Source: an uncultured Bacillaceae bacterium (lineage in GTDB: Bacteria > Bacillota > Bacilli > Bacillales > Alkalibacillaceae). Taken from it: a stretch of 16,178 bases of DNA. Positions 1-7,726 of the stretch are shown in pieces. The notes under the pieces are model-generated. The model did not search any database, had not been told where the DNA came from, and saw nothing but the letters and a program-made list of their open reading frames with translations. The stretch spans positions 1 through 16,178 of the forward strand of contig CALKAL010000054.1 of assembly GCA_937983065.1 (NCBI GenBank), in the 5' to 3' direction. Within the stretch, counting starts at the first letter, position 1. Each line of letters begins with the position of its first letter. The position numbers and the translations under genes were made by a program.

Positions 1-76
1 CGCGACGGTCGGACGAGAGGGCGCGACGGTCGGACGAGAGGGCGCGACGGTCGGACGAGAGGGCGCGACGGTCGGA
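1..76. repeat. GC-rich 21-bp tandem repeat (left end outside window)
   Basis: Three complete identical units (1-21, 22-42, 43-63) and a partial fourth (64-76) are directly adjacent with no spacers. The unit begins CGCGACGGTCGG and ends ACGAGAGGG, and 16 of its 21 bases are G or C, while the rest of the window is AT-rich. The array stops where the terminator of the neighbouring alcohol dehydrogenase gene begins. Its left end is cut by the window, so the copy number is unknown. I infer it is an intergenic minisatellite-like array. It is not a CRISPR, because there is no unique spacer between units. Confidence 0.95.
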
Positions 77-77
77 A

Positions 78-106
78 AATCCGAAACGTAAAAGCCGTTT
101 CGGATT
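78..106 (-). terminator. Hairpin downstream of yugJ
   Basis: An 11-bp perfect stem (AATCCGAAACG at 78-88 with CGTTTCGGATT at 96-106) and a 7-nt loop lie 12 bases past the yugJ stop codon. On the minus strand the stem is followed only by a short T run (TTTT, including stem bases) before the GC-rich repeat, so it is a moderate intrinsic terminator. Confidence 0.65.
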
Positions 107-118
107 CCTATGTCTTTT

Positions 119-1282
119 CTACATTGACATTTTTAATATTTCTCTCACGTCGTCTTCATTCAATTTTTTAAATCGTCCAAAAGGTCCGTTTCTCATTGCT
201 CGTTCCACCATAATTTCAAGCTTAGCTGAACCTATGTCGTAATCTTTTAATCGACTTGGAGCACCGATTGCTTGCCACAACTGACGGAGGCGATTTATCC
301 CTTCAAGCCCGACTTCCTCAGATGTTTTTCCTGTTGGATCGACACCGAACACTCTTGTAGCTAACTGTTTAAAACGTTCTGGATTAACTTTCAAATTGTA
401 TTCCATCCAGTTTGGAAAAAGAATTGCGAGCCCCCCACCGTGCGGTATATCATAAACGGCGGATACGGCATGCTCAATATTATGTGTCGCCCAATCCCCT
501 TTGTAGCCCATCGACAGCATTCCATTTAACGCCATCGTTCCAGCATACATCATTGTTTCCCGATGCTCGTACGATGCAAGGTCGTCTAATAATTTTGGAG
601 CCGTTTCAATAACTGTACGTAATACCCCTTCGCAAAGTCGATCTTGCACGGGAGCATTTGTCGGCTCGTGAAAATAATGTTCAAAAATATGGCTCATCAT
701 ATCGACAATGCCATAAATCGTTTGATCTAATGGGACGGAATAGGTGTGGACGGGATCTAATATTGAAAATTTAGGGAATAGGAGTGGTGAACCCCATCCA
801 TATTTTTCATTCGTCTCCCAGTTTGTAATAACCGCGCCTGAATTCATTTCTGAACCCGTTGCAGCTAACGTTAAAACTGTTCCTAAAGGGAGTGCCTCTT
901 GAGGTTTTACTTTCTTCGTAACGAGATCCCAAGCATCACCGTCATATTTTGCGGCAGCCGCAATCGTTTTCGTCGCATCAATGACACTACCTCCACCGAC
1001 TGCAAGTAAAAAATCGATGCCTTCATTTTTACATAAATCGGCTGCTTTATTTACTGTAGACACACGGGGATTCGGCTCAACTCCACCAAATTCAAATACA
1101 CCGTACATATGATCCTTTAGTTTTTTCATGACACTCATATAAATGCCGTTACGTTTAATACTTCCACCACCGTACACGACAAGAACCTTCGTAACCCCTT
1201 CAGGTATGAGTGATGGTAACTTTTCTAACTGACCTTTACCGAATACGAGTTTCGTCGGATTGTAATACGTGAAGCTTTCCAT
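119..1282 (-). CDS. yugJ: Iron-containing alcohol dehydrogenase, YugJ/BdhA-like
   Basis: NAD(P)H-dependent oxidation/reduction of alcohols and aldehydes, cytosolic, group III (Fe-type) alcohol dehydrogenase family close to YugJ and butanol dehydrogenases. The nucleotide-binding GGGS motif is at about residues 96-99, with Asp102 just after it. Metal ligands are visible as Asp194, His198, His267 and His281, the same numbering I recall for the zinc site of E. coli YqhD. Start choice: an ATG at 1289-1291 leaves only 1 nt after the AAGGGG ribosome-binding sequence, whereas the ATG at 1280-1282 is about 10 nt from it, begins MESFTYYNP and gives the 387 aa typical of YugJ. A separate promoter precedes it, and a hairpin follows. 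The true physiological substrate cannot be read from the sequence. Confidence 0.93.
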   Translation of the reverse strand: MESFTYYNPTKLVFGKGQLEKLPSLIPEGVTKVLVVYGGGSIKRNGIYMSVMKKLKDHMYGVFEFGGVEPNPRVSTVNKAADLCKNEGIDFLLAVGGGSVIDATKTIAAAAKYDGDAWDLVTKKVKPQEALPLGTVLTLAATGSEMNSGAVITNWETNEKYGWGSPLLFPKFSILDPVHTYSVPLDQTIYGIVDMMSHIFEHYFHEPTNAPVQDRLCEGVLRTVIETAPKLLDDLASYEHRETMMYAGTMALNGMLSMGYKGDWATHNIEHAVSAVYDIPHGGGLAILFPNWMEYNLKVNPERFKQLATRVFGVDPTGKTSEEVGLEGINRLRQLWQAIGAPSRLKDYDIGSAKLEIMVERAMRNGPFGRFKKLNEDDVREILKMSM

Positions 1283-1317
1283 CTTTTCCATTCCCCTTTC
1301 AACATTTAATTATTTTT

Positions 1318-1346
1318 ATTATGATGAATAATTCACAATAAGGCAA
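1318..1346 (-). promoter_or_regulatory. SigA-type promoter of yugJ
   Basis: On the minus strand TTGCCT (1341-1346) is separated by 17 bp from CATAAT (1318-1323). The predicted transcription start is about 30 nt upstream of the chosen yugJ ATG. The -35 element lies in the tail of the yugI terminator, so yugJ appears to be transcribed independently of yugI. Confidence 0.55.
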
Positions 1347-1384
1347 AAAAAGTACCCTAAGGGCATTCCTTAGGATACTTTTTT
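1345..1384 (-). terminator. Intrinsic terminator of yugI
   Basis: A near-perfect stem (left arm about 1345-1362, right arm 1368-1384, one G-T/C-A position) with a 5-nt loop is followed on the minus strand by a T run. It overlaps the yugI stop codon. Confidence 0.9.
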
Positions 1385-1757
1385 ATTTTCGATAAATTTT
1401 TTCCCGTTCAGAGGTCTGTTCAATCCATTCCTCTAATTTATCTTTCAGTACATTAAAGCCTTGCGTATCTTGGTTTGTTTGTTCAACTTGTTTTTGCTTA
1501 TTAGAGCCAGGCTTTACTTCTGTCGCTCGAATTGATAATGAAATTTTACCATTGCTCTCATCAATATTTAAAACTTTAACGTTCACTTCATCACCAACAG
1601 CTAAATGATCCTTTATATCCTTCACATAGCCGTGAGTAATTTCTGAAATATGAACAAGTCCCTGATTATCATCATTTAATTTAACAAACGCACCATATGG
1701 TTGTACACCTGTTACAGTTCCTTTAAGTACTTGTCCTGCCTCGATTGAATTTGTCAT
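1383..1757 (-). CDS. yugI: S1-domain RNA-binding protein, general stress protein 13 family (YugI)
   Basis: A 124-aa protein with one S1 (OB-fold) RNA-binding domain at about residues 5-75: V-x-G-x-V-T-G-V-Q-P-Y-G-A-F-V, then GLVHISE, then VGDEVNVKVL and GKISLSIRA. A charged linker and a short C-terminal helix (GFNVLKDKLEEWIEQ) follow, as in B. subtilis YugI. The family is ribosome- or RNA-associated and stress-induced in Bacillus, but its exact role is not known to me. Start choice: the open frame extends to an ATG at 1787 with no ribosome-binding site. The ATG at 1755-1757 has GGGAG 9 nt upstream and matches the family N-terminus (MTNSIEAGQVLKG). It has its own promoter and terminator, so it is monocistronic. 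Confidence 0.92.
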   Translation of the reverse strand: MTNSIEAGQVLKGTVTGVQPYGAFVKLNDDNQGLVHISEITHGYVKDIKDHLAVGDEVNVKVLNIDESNGKISLSIRATEVKPGSNKQKQVEQTNQDTQGFNVLKDKLEEWIEQTSEREKIYRK

Positions 1758-1797
1758 GTTATGCAACTCCCGCTTCTTTTCTCCCATACAGTTTAGT

Positions 1798-1826
1798 ATT
1801 CTAACACAATCCGAAAATCATATCAA
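1798..1826 (-). promoter_or_regulatory. SigA-type promoter of yugI
   Basis: On the minus strand TTGATA (1821-1826) is followed after exactly 17 bp by TAGAAT (1798-1803). It lies about 40 nt upstream of the chosen yugI start. No SigB-like alternative was evident here, although B. subtilis GSP13 was named as a stress protein. Confidence 0.75.
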
Positions 1827-1921
1827 AAATAAACGAGACTAAATTTTTTAATAATGATGTTTAATTTTTATTAAAACGGGTTATAACTAGTAATGTAATA
1901 CTTTCTCGTATTCCCCCTTTG

Positions 1922-1960
1922 GCAAAGTGTTTTTTAGCACTTTGCTATTTTTTTGTCTTT
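1922..1960 (+). terminator. Orphan intrinsic terminator upstream of patB
   Basis: An 8-bp stem (GCAAAGTG at 1922-1929 with CACTTTGC at 1938-1945) and an 8-nt loop are followed on the plus strand by a long T-rich tract. No plus-strand gene ends here: upstream is only the divergent yugI promoter region. It could be an attenuator or the end of a short RNA starting somewhere in 1840-1900. Confidence 0.6.
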
Positions 1961-1969
1961 TAACAGGTG

Positions 1970-1975
1970 TATAAT
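1970..1975 (+). promoter_or_regulatory. Probable -10 element of patB
   Basis: A perfect TATAAT preceded by GTG lies 31 nt upstream of the patB ATG. The -35 region at the expected spacing is only a T run left by the preceding terminator, so promoter strength is uncertain. Confidence 0.45.
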
Positions 1976-2006
1976 GAATTAAAGTACATAAATTAGGAGG
2001 AGGAAA

Positions 2007-3176
2007 ATGAGTATTGATTTTAAACAAGTCATCCATCGTGACAATACGAATGCTGTAAAATGGGACGCCCGAGAACAACTATTCGGAAGAGACGATGTTT
2101 TGCCAATGTGGGTGGCGGACATGGATTTCTTAACGGTACCTGAATTGAAGGATGAAATTGTCAAGCGTGCCCAACATGATATTTATGGCTATACATCCTA
2201 TGATGAGGAACTGATTGATTCAATTGCTCAATGGTTAAAAGAGCATCACCAATATCCTATTAATCGCAATTTTTTAAGCTTTAGCCCTGGTGTCATCCCA
2301 AGTCTACATGCTTTAGTGCAAGCGTTTACTGACGTCGGTGATAGTATTGTGATTCAACCTCCAGTTTATCCACCTTTCTTTTCAGTGATTGAGTCTCACG
2401 GTAGAGAAATAATGGAGAATCCACTTATTTATGAAGATGGGTACTACAAAATGAATTTCGATCAGTTAGAAGATTGCTTTAAAAAAGGAGCTAAAGCTTT
2501 TATTTTATGCAGCCCTCATAACCCAATTGGGCGTGTTTGGATGAAGGAAGAACTCGAACAAGTCGCTGATCTTTGCGTAAAATATAATGTTTATATATTT
2601 TCCGATGAAATTCATCATGATATCGTTTATTCCGATTCGAATCATTTAGTTACCTCACAAATAAACGATCAAATAGCTGAATTAACATTTTCATTAATGG
2701 CACCATCGAAAACGTTTAACATCGCTGGACTTCAAGCATCGTATGTCGTTTCACCGAATGAAGAAGCAAAAAAAGCTTTAGATGATCAATTGTTAAGACA
2801 AGGAATTATGTCGTTAAATATTTTCGGATATATTGCCATGAAAACAGTTTATAAGCATGGCCAAAGCTGGCTAGAGCAATTATTAAGGCAATTAGAGGAA
2901 AATAGAAACGAAACTTATCGCCGTATTACACAAGCAAACACACCGATTAAAGCAACTAAACCTGAAGGAACTTATTTAATGTGGCTCGATTTTACTGAAA
3001 CTCAATTAGAACATGAAAAAATAAAAGAAAAATTAATTCATGAGGCGAAAGTCGGCTTAAATGATGGGCTAACCTTTGGAAAACAAGGTGAAAAATTTAT
3101 GCGCTTAAACTTCGCCACCCCTCCTTCCCTTTTAGACGAAGGGATAACACGAATATTAAAGACTTTTTCAAGTTAA
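2007..3176 (+). CDS. patB: PLP-dependent C-S lyase / cystathionine beta-lyase, MalY/PatB family
   Basis: A cytosolic fold-type I PLP enzyme that cleaves C-S bonds of cystathionine or cysteine conjugates, giving a thiol, pyruvate and ammonia. Family signatures in order are WDAREQLFGRDDVLPMWVAD near residues 19-38, FSPGVIPSLHAL, CSPHNPIGRVW, FSDEIHHDIVY and the PLP-lysine motif SKTFNIAGLQ with Lys235. The C-terminal EGTYLMWLDF and MRLNFATP blocks bind substrate carboxylate in this family. At 389 aa it has the normal length. The ATG follows a strong AGGAGGAGG sequence. It is a single-gene unit between the yugI promoter region and a shared terminator. A regulatory role for MalY-type proteins is known in E. 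coli, but nothing here indicates one. Confidence 0.93.
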   Translation: MSIDFKQVIHRDNTNAVKWDAREQLFGRDDVLPMWVADMDFLTVPELKDEIVKRAQHDIYGYTSYDEELIDSIAQWLKEHHQYPINRNFLSFSPGVIPSLHALVQAFTDVGDSIVIQPPVYPPFFSVIESHGREIMENPLIYEDGYYKMNFDQLEDCFKKGAKAFILCSPHNPIGRVWMKEELEQVADLCVKYNVYIFSDEIHHDIVYSDSNHLVTSQINDQIAELTFSLMAPSKTFNIAGLQASYVVSPNEEAKKALDDQLLRQGIMSLNIFGYIAMKTVYKHGQSWLEQLLRQLEENRNETYRRITQANTPIKATKPEGTYLMWLDFTETQLEHEKIKEKLIHEAKVGLNDGLTFGKQGEKFMRLNFATPPSLLDEGITRILKTFSS

Positions 3177-3216
3177 CTCATTTTCAGTGTCTATTTTAAA
3201 ATTAATAGTTGTTCAA

Positions 3217-3253
3217 AAAGGAAAGCTAAACCATTATCTACGGTTTAGCTTTC
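3217..3253. terminator. Bidirectional terminator between patB and sodC
   Basis: A 12-bp perfect stem (GAAAGCTAAACC at 3221-3232 with its complement at 3242-3253) is shared by the convergent genes and overlaps the sodC stop codon. A T run follows on the minus strand. On the plus strand the tail is TTCTTCTTCC, which is weaker. Confidence 0.8.
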
Positions 3254-3817
3254 TTCTTCCTCTTCTTCTTCAACATCTTCTCCAGGATTTTCACCTTTAG
3301 TTGGCTCAGTATCTCGTGTAATGATTGCACAGGCTATGCGTGTTCCGGAATCCCCTGCTGGTTGACTCACCCCATCATCCATCCCATCATGAATAATAAG
3401 CGCCTTCCCTCCATCAGAAAACATCGAACCTCTTCCATCTTTTAATGTCGCTTCTGGAATAACATATTCATATGTTGCACTTCCATCACTATCTACTTCC
3501 AAGTTCGGCATATCCCCAATATGATTTCCTTCAGGGTGCATTAGCCCATGCTTTGAATCATCAATATTCCAATGGTTTCCTGCCGTTTCAAATGTCGGAG
3601 CTTCACATTGTGGAAATTCATGAATATGAATTCCATGAAATCCTGGTGATAAACCTTCGACGGAAACCTCGACTTTTACCCCGTCAGGATCTTCGGAAAT
3701 CGACGCTTTTCCGATTGTATCGTAATCTTCATTCATAATATCTGTCTCAATAGTCGTCGTTTCATTCCCTTGACACGAAACGAGCATTACAAAAAGAAAT
3801 AAAAATAAATATCGCAT
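3245..3817 (-). CDS. sodC: Cu/Zn superoxide dismutase family lipoprotein
   Basis: Predicted to dismutate superoxide at the outer face of the membrane. The N-terminus is a lipoprotein signal: a hydrophobic run at residues 3-13 and the lipobox LVSC with Cys15. All expected metal ligands are visible: copper His64, His66 and His143, bridging His82, zinc His90, His99 and Asp102. The disulfide pair Cys71/Cys163 and the catalytic Arg160 are also present. This contrasts with B. subtilis YojM, reported to lack two copper ligands, so this protein could be an active enzyme. The C-terminal tail (about residues 170-190) is very acidic and ends in a run of glutamates. The ATG has a GAGGTG ribosome-binding site at good spacing. 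It is monocistronic or loosely linked with the small gene upstream of it. Confidence 0.93.
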   Translation of the reverse strand: MRYLFLFLFVMLVSCQGNETTTIETDIMNEDYDTIGKASISEDPDGVKVEVSVEGLSPGFHGIHIHEFPQCEAPTFETAGNHWNIDDSKHGLMHPEGNHIGDMPNLEVDSDGSATYEYVIPEATLKDGRGSMFSDGGKALIIHDGMDDGVSQPAGDSGTRIACAIITRDTEPTKGENPGEDVEEEEEEES

Positions 3818-3954
3818 CTTCCATCACCTCGATTATATAGTTTTGGAAAAAAGCGAACATAATAAACATAGAAGTGAGAATTTAATCCTGTTGTCGATTA
3901 GTTGTAACAAAAAAATGATGTAACTATGCAACCTGAAAATCATTTTCTTTAAAC

Positions 3955-3993
3955 AATAAAAAAGCTAAGATCCTATAATAAGAATCTTAGCCT
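3955..3993 (-). terminator. Intrinsic terminator of the small membrane protein gene
   Basis: The stem GCTAAGAT (3964-3971) with ATCTTAGC (3984-3991) and a 12-nt loop is followed on the minus strand by a T run (complement of the A run ending at 3963). It starts directly at the stop codon of the 3994-4185 gene. Confidence 0.85.
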
Positions 3994-4185
3994 TTACTTC
4001 TCTTTACGTTCAGACGGAAGCTTTGCCTCGGGAAATTCCCTTTCAATACGTTCCTTTTCTCGTTTGGATGCTCTTATAACAGCTCTCATGACGACAAAAA
4101 CCGCAATGATTGTTAATATAATTAAAATTATTGACGGGATATATTCCGTTTTATCATCCGGAAAATATAAAGGTCCTCCCATCAT
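3994..4185 (-). CDS. Small single-pass membrane protein, unknown function
   Basis: I do not recognise this protein. About 63 aa: a short polar N-terminus (GGPLYFPDDKTEYIP), one hydrophobic helix at about residues 16-34, then a strongly charged Lys/Arg/Glu-rich tail (RASKREKERIEREF), which suggests an N-out, C-in topology by the positive-inside rule. Start choice: possible starts are GTG 4194, ATG 4191, ATG 4185 and ATG 4182. The only plausible ribosome-binding sequence (AGTAGGTG, ending at 4192) is correctly spaced for 4185 or 4182. It lies 91 bp downstream of ribH, where I see no strong terminator, so it may receive read-through from the rib operon as well as using its own promoter. It has a clear terminator. 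Confidence 0.75.
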   Translation of the reverse strand: MMGGPLYFPDDKTEYIPSIILIILTIIAVFVVMRAVIRASKREKERIEREFPEAKLPSERKEK

Positions 4186-4201
4186 TTGCATCACCTACTT
4201 T

Positions 4202-4233
4202 AACTTTGACTTACAATATATTATATCAAAGTT
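4202..4233 (-). promoter_or_regulatory. -10 element framed by an 8-bp inverted repeat (candidate operator)
   Basis: AACTTTGA (4202-4209) and TCAAAGTT (4226-4233) are perfect inverted arms 16 bp apart. Between them the minus strand carries TATAAT (4220-4225), about 35 nt upstream of the small membrane protein start. No good -35 sequence is seen at 16-18 bp. The predicted start of transcription falls inside the repeat, so the repeat would act as DNA rather than as an RNA hairpin. The regulator is unknown. Confidence 0.45.
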
Positions 4234-4276
4234 CTAACTTATTAGCTTAAAGTAAGTGTTAAAGGTTTATGAAATT

Positions 4277-4738
4277 TCATGACATTGTTTTTAACAAATT
4301 AGCCATTTCGATTGCACTAATCGCAGCATCATAACCTTTATTTCCTGCCTTCGTTCCAGCGCGTTCAATCGCTTGCTCAATCGTATCCGTCGTTAAAACA
4401 CCAAAAATGACAGGCACATCACTATTCAATGCTGCCGAAGAGACACCTTTAGCAACTTCCCCACTGACGTAATCAAAATGTGGTGTTGAACCGCGAATGA
4501 CTGTACCGAGCGTAATGACCGCATCATAGTCCTTTTCTGCCATCTTCTTAGCGACTAGAGGAATTTCAAAAGCACCAGGAACCCAGGCGATATCAACATC
4601 GTCTTCATTGACCCCGTGCCGTCTCAATCCATCGAGGGCACCTTCCAGCAATTTTTCTGTAATAAATGAATTAAATCGTCCAACAACTAATCCAATTTTT
4701 AATCCTTCTCCTACTAAATTTCCTTCAAATGTTCTCAC
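4277..4738 (-). CDS. ribH: 6,7-dimethyl-8-ribityllumazine synthase (RibH)
   Basis: Condenses 5-amino-6-ribitylaminouracil with 3,4-dihydroxy-2-butanone 4-phosphate to give lumazine, the penultimate riboflavin step. It forms an icosahedral shell around riboflavin synthase in Bacillus. Motifs are [19 protein letters not shown] at the N-terminus, [25 protein letters not shown] with the catalytic histidine at about residue 87, and [11 protein letters not shown]. Start choice: the reading frame stays open to a TTG at 4765, but the GTG at 4736-4738 has AAGGGAGGA 7 nt upstream and gives 153 aa, matching the family. It is the last gene of the rib operon, 34 bp after ribBA. No ribT-like gene follows, unlike B. 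subtilis. Confidence 0.96.
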   Translation of the reverse strand: MRTFEGNLVGEGLKIGLVVGRFNSFITEKLLEGALDGLRRHGVNEDDVDIAWVPGAFEIPLVAKKMAEKDYDAVITLGTVIRGSTPHFDYVSGEVAKGVSSAALNSDVPVIFGVLTTDTIEQAIERAGTKAGNKGYDAAISAIEMANLLKTMS

Positions 4739-4772
4739 TTTATTGTCCTCCCTTTTTAAAATCAAAATTTTT

Positions 4773-5960
4773 TTAAAATAAATGCCCGAGTTTATCCCTT
4801 TTCGTATTTAAATATTTTTCGTTATTTTCATTCGCTTCCATTTTTAAAGGCACACGCTCGTATAAATCTAATCCATAACCACTTAATCCTTTTATTTTCC
4901 GAGGATTATTCGTTAATAGTCGCATCTGTCTGACACCTAAATCAACTAAAATTTGTGCTCCAATCCCGTAATCTCTTAAATCAGCAGGATAGCCTAATTT
5001 ATGGTTTGCTTCAACTGTGTCATAGCCTTCTTCTTGTAATTTATAAGCTTTTAATTTATTTAAAAGGCCGATTCCTCTTCCTTCTTGACGCATGTAAAGA
5101 AGAACCCCTTTTCCTTCATCCTCAATCTGTTTTAATGCAGCATCGAGTTGAGGGCCACAGTCACAGCGATGGGAGCCGAATACATCACCCGTTAAACATT
5201 CACTATGAACGCGGACTAACACTGGCTCTTTCGGATCAATATCCCCTTTTACTAAAGCGATATGCTCTCTTCCATCTAGCTCGTTCGTATAAGCGACACA
5301 ACGAAAATCGCCATAAGCAGTCGGCAAGTTAATTTCCACTTCACGACTAATTAACTTTTCATGCATACGACGATATTTAATGAGTTCCTCAATCGTCACC
5401 ATCTTTAAATTAAATTTATCGGCAATTTTTCTTAGCTGGGGAACTCTCGCCATCGAACCATCTTCGTTCATAATCTCACAAATGATTCCAGCTGGTTTCG
5501 CACCGGCTAATGTCGCCAAATCAATAGCCGCTTCCGTATGCCCTGCTCGTCTTAACACACCACCGTTTTTCGCGATGAGTGGAAAAATATGCCCTGGACG
5601 CTTAAATTCCGTTGGCACGACATCATCTTCAGCTAAACGCATAATCGTTCGTGAACGTTCGCCCGCACTGATCCCCGTTGTCGTGTCTATATGATCAATA
5701 CTTACGGTAAATGCTGTGCCGTGGCTATCTGTATTAACATCAGCCATTAAATTTAATTGTAATTTTTCTGCTTTTTCCTTCGTAATCGGTGCACAGACGA
5801 GTCCCCGCCCTTCTGTCACCATAAAATTAACCATCTCAGGAGTTGCTTTTTCAGCTAACGCCACAAAATCCCCTTCGTTCTCTCTATTTTCATCATCAAC
5901 GACGATAATGACATTGCCTTGTTTCAGTTCTGCTATCGCTTCCTCTATTGAATCAAACAT
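4773..5960 (-). CDS. ribBA: Bifunctional DHBP synthase / GTP cyclohydrolase II (RibBA)
   Basis: Catalyses both entry steps of riboflavin synthesis. The N-terminal domain (residues 1-200) makes 3,4-dihydroxy-2-butanone 4-phosphate from ribulose 5-phosphate: [11 protein letters not shown] at 22-32, [10 protein letters not shown] at 51-60, RPGHIFPL at 121-128, [13 protein letters not shown] at 137-149. The C-terminal domain (from about 205) opens GTP: the zinc ligands Cys255, Cys266 and Cys268 lie in [20 protein letters not shown], and RQEGRGIGL is at 291-299. Both active sites look intact. The 395-aa length is normal. The ATG has AGGAGG 8 nt upstream. It lies 12 bp after ribE and 34 bp before ribH, clearly one operon. 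It is called ribA in B. subtilis. Confidence 0.97.
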   Translation of the reverse strand: MFDSIEEAIAELKQGNVIIVVDDENRENEGDFVALAEKATPEMVNFMVTEGRGLVCAPITKEKAEKLQLNLMADVNTDSHGTAFTVSIDHIDTTTGISAGERSRTIMRLAEDDVVPTEFKRPGHIFPLIAKNGGVLRRAGHTEAAIDLATLAGAKPAGIICEIMNEDGSMARVPQLRKIADKFNLKMVTIEELIKYRRMHEKLISREVEINLPTAYGDFRCVAYTNELDGREHIALVKGDIDPKEPVLVRVHSECLTGDVFGSHRCDCGPQLDAALKQIEDEGKGVLLYMRQEGRGIGLLNKLKAYKLQEEGYDTVEANHKLGYPADLRDYGIGAQILVDLGVRQMRLLTNNPRKIKGLSGYGLDLYERVPLKMEANENNEKYLNTKRDKLGHLF

Positions 5961-5972
5961 CTGTTTTTCCTC

Positions 5973-6626
5973 CTAATTGTTAAGAAAACCTGTCTCCCTT
6001 AAAGTTTCTAACGTAATCGATTTATGTTCTTCCGACTGATTTTTAAAAATGAGTTGATGAATGTATTTTAACAACATATCACATTCAATATTCACTTCAT
6101 CCCCGACGTTTTTCATAGTTAAAATCGTCGCATCCTGTGTATGAGGAATGAGAGATATCGTAAACGTATCATCCTCAAGTCCAAAAATTGTTAATGATGT
6201 ACCGTCAACACTGACAGAGCCTTTCATCATCATGAATTTCGCAAGCTCTGGATCAACTTGTATTTGAAAATATTCCGCGTTGTCTCGAGAATCTCGCTTA
6301 ACGATCTTGCCAACACCGTCGACATGACCCGAAACGAAATGGCCACCAAATCTACCGTTCGCACTCATCGCCCGTTCCAAGTTAACTTTAGAGCCTATTT
6401 TTAATTGACGTAAGGCTGTATCATTAAACGTCTCTGGCATAACATCCATATCAAACTCTGTTTCCGTAAATGAAGTGACTGTTAAACAAACACCATTTAC
6501 AGAAATACTATCTCCTAGTTGAACATCAGATAAAATATCTTTTGCCTCAACTTTTATGTGTAACGATTCTTTTCCTTGATTAATTTCTTTGACATTACCG
6601 ACTTCCTCGATAATTCCGGTAAACAT
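5973..6626 (-). CDS. ribE: Riboflavin synthase alpha subunit (RibE)
   Basis: Dismutates two lumazine molecules into riboflavin and the diaminouracil substrate, the last step of the pathway. It has two homologous lumazine-binding barrels: the first begins MFTGIIEEVG and contains GDSISVNGVCLTV, and the second contains GRFGGHFVSGHVDGVG and KGSVSVDGTSLTI. The C-terminal helix region (about residues 185-217) is the trimerisation element in the family. The 217-aa length is usual. The start ATG follows AAGGGGAGGG, which lies within the last codons of ribD. Only 2 bp separate it from the ribD stop, so translation is probably coupled. It acts with RibH as the heavy riboflavin synthase complex. Confidence 0.96.
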   Translation of the reverse strand: MFTGIIEEVGNVKEINQGKESLHIKVEAKDILSDVQLGDSISVNGVCLTVTSFTETEFDMDVMPETFNDTALRQLKIGSKVNLERAMSANGRFGGHFVSGHVDGVGKIVKRDSRDNAEYFQIQVDPELAKFMMMKGSVSVDGTSLTIFGLEDDTFTISLIPHTQDATILTMKNVGDEVNIECDMLLKYIHQLIFKNQSEEHKSITLETLRETGFLNN

Positions 6627-6628
6627 AT

Positions 6629-7726
6629 TTAACCCTCCCCTTGACGGCTGGCGATTATTTTTAAATCATCCCCAATTCGCTCAACCTGTTTAAATTCAAT
6701 TGGCACGGCATCTTTAACAAACTCCGCTCCCAAAAAATTATAAAAGGACAAGCTTTTTTCTCCACCAATTAATTTCGGCGCCATATAGAGATGAATTTCA
6801 TTGAAAAGCTGTTCTTGAATAAAGGATGAATGGACTGTCGAACCACCTTCAACGTAAATGCTTAAAATTTTCCAGCGAGTGAGTTCATCCATTAATGTTT
6901 GCAAATTAATTTTGTCACCTTTTAATGGCAAAACAGTTGCATGGTCTATTTCCTCAATTTGCTTGATTTTATTTGGATCAGCTTTTTCAGTGCAGACAAC
7001 AATCGTTTCTGCATCATCATTTGTTAAAACTTTAGCATGTAATGGAATAGATAATGACGTATCGAGGATGATACGAATAGGACTTATACCTCCGTGGGGC
7101 AGACGGGTTGTAAGTAGAGGATCATCTTTTAAAATCGTTTCACTTCCGACTAGAATCGCATCGTGCTTATGGCGATTCATGTGTACATCTAAACGTGACT
7201 TTTCGCTCGTAATCCATTTACTATCACCACTGTTTGCTGTCATCTTACCATCCATTGAAACAGCTGTTTTTAGTGTAATAAATGGGCGATTATTTTTCAT
7301 GAAATAAAAAAATGATTGATTAATTTCTAACGCTTCTTCTTCTAAAAGACCGATTTCGACATCGATGCCTGCTTTCTTTAGCATTTCAACACCACGACCA
7401 GAAACTTTCGGATTTGGGTCTAATGTTGCAACGTAAACCTTTTTAATCCCTGCTTCAATAATCGCATTGGCGCATGGAGGCGTTTTTCCTTCATGTGAGC
7501 AAGGCTCTAGTGTTACATACATATCGGCATCTTTGGCCAAATCCCCCGCTTGATTTATCGCATGTACCTCAGCGTGAGCTTCTCCGCGAATGAGATGTGT
7601 CCCTGTTCCGACAACGACCCCATCCTTTACTATGACTGCTCCAACTGACGGATTTGGACTCGTCTGACCGATCGTTAATTTCGCTAATTGCAGTGCATGA
7701 TGCATATAAAACTTGGCATTAGACAA
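6629..7726 (-). CDS. ribD: Bifunctional pyrimidine deaminase / reductase (RibD)
   Basis: Carries out the deamination and side-chain reduction that follow GTP ring opening in riboflavin synthesis. The N-terminal cytidine-deaminase-like domain has HAEVHA (His51, catalytic Glu53) and EPCSHEGKTPPC (Cys76, Cys85) as the zinc site. The C-terminal reductase domain (about 148-360) has TLKTAVSMDGKM, SKWITSE, VGSETILKDDPLLTTRL and VEGGSTVHSSF. The start is a TTG (7724-7726), chosen because AAGGGGGG sits about 7 nt upstream and the N-terminus then aligns with the family. The first ATG would remove seven residues. It is the first gene of the rib operon behind the FMN riboswitch. The start codon lies in an inverted repeat described separately. 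Confidence 0.95.
   Translation of the reverse strand: MSNAKFYMHHALQLAKLTIGQTSPNPSVGAVIVKDGVVVGTGTHLIRGEAHAEVHAINQAGDLAKDADMYVTLEPCSHEGKTPPCANAIIEAGIKKVYVATLDPNPKVSGRGVEMLKKAGIDVEIGLLEEEALEINQSFFYFMKNNRPFITLKTAVSMDGKMTANSGDSKWITSEKSRLDVHMNRHKHDAILVGSETILKDDPLLTTRLPHGGISPIRIILDTSLSIPLHAKVLTNDDAETIVVCTEKADPNKIKQIEEIDHATVLPLKGDKINLQTLMDELTRWKILSIYVEGGSTVHSSFIQEQLFNEIHLYMAPKLIGGEKSLSFYNFLGAEFVKDAVPIEFKQVERIGDDLKIIASRQGEG

Noticed and set aside
1..76. Possible CRISPR array
   Set aside because: Units are directly adjacent with no unique spacers, and no cas genes are in the window.
3832..3837. TATAAT (minus strand) just upstream of sodC as its -10 element
   Set aside because: It is only 14 nt from the ATG, so the transcript would start within the ribosome-binding site. 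No suitable -35 is seen.
4269..4280. Palindrome ATGAAATTTCAT at the ribH stop as a rib operon terminator
   Set aside because: It is AT-rich, too short, has no loop of usable size and no T run after it.
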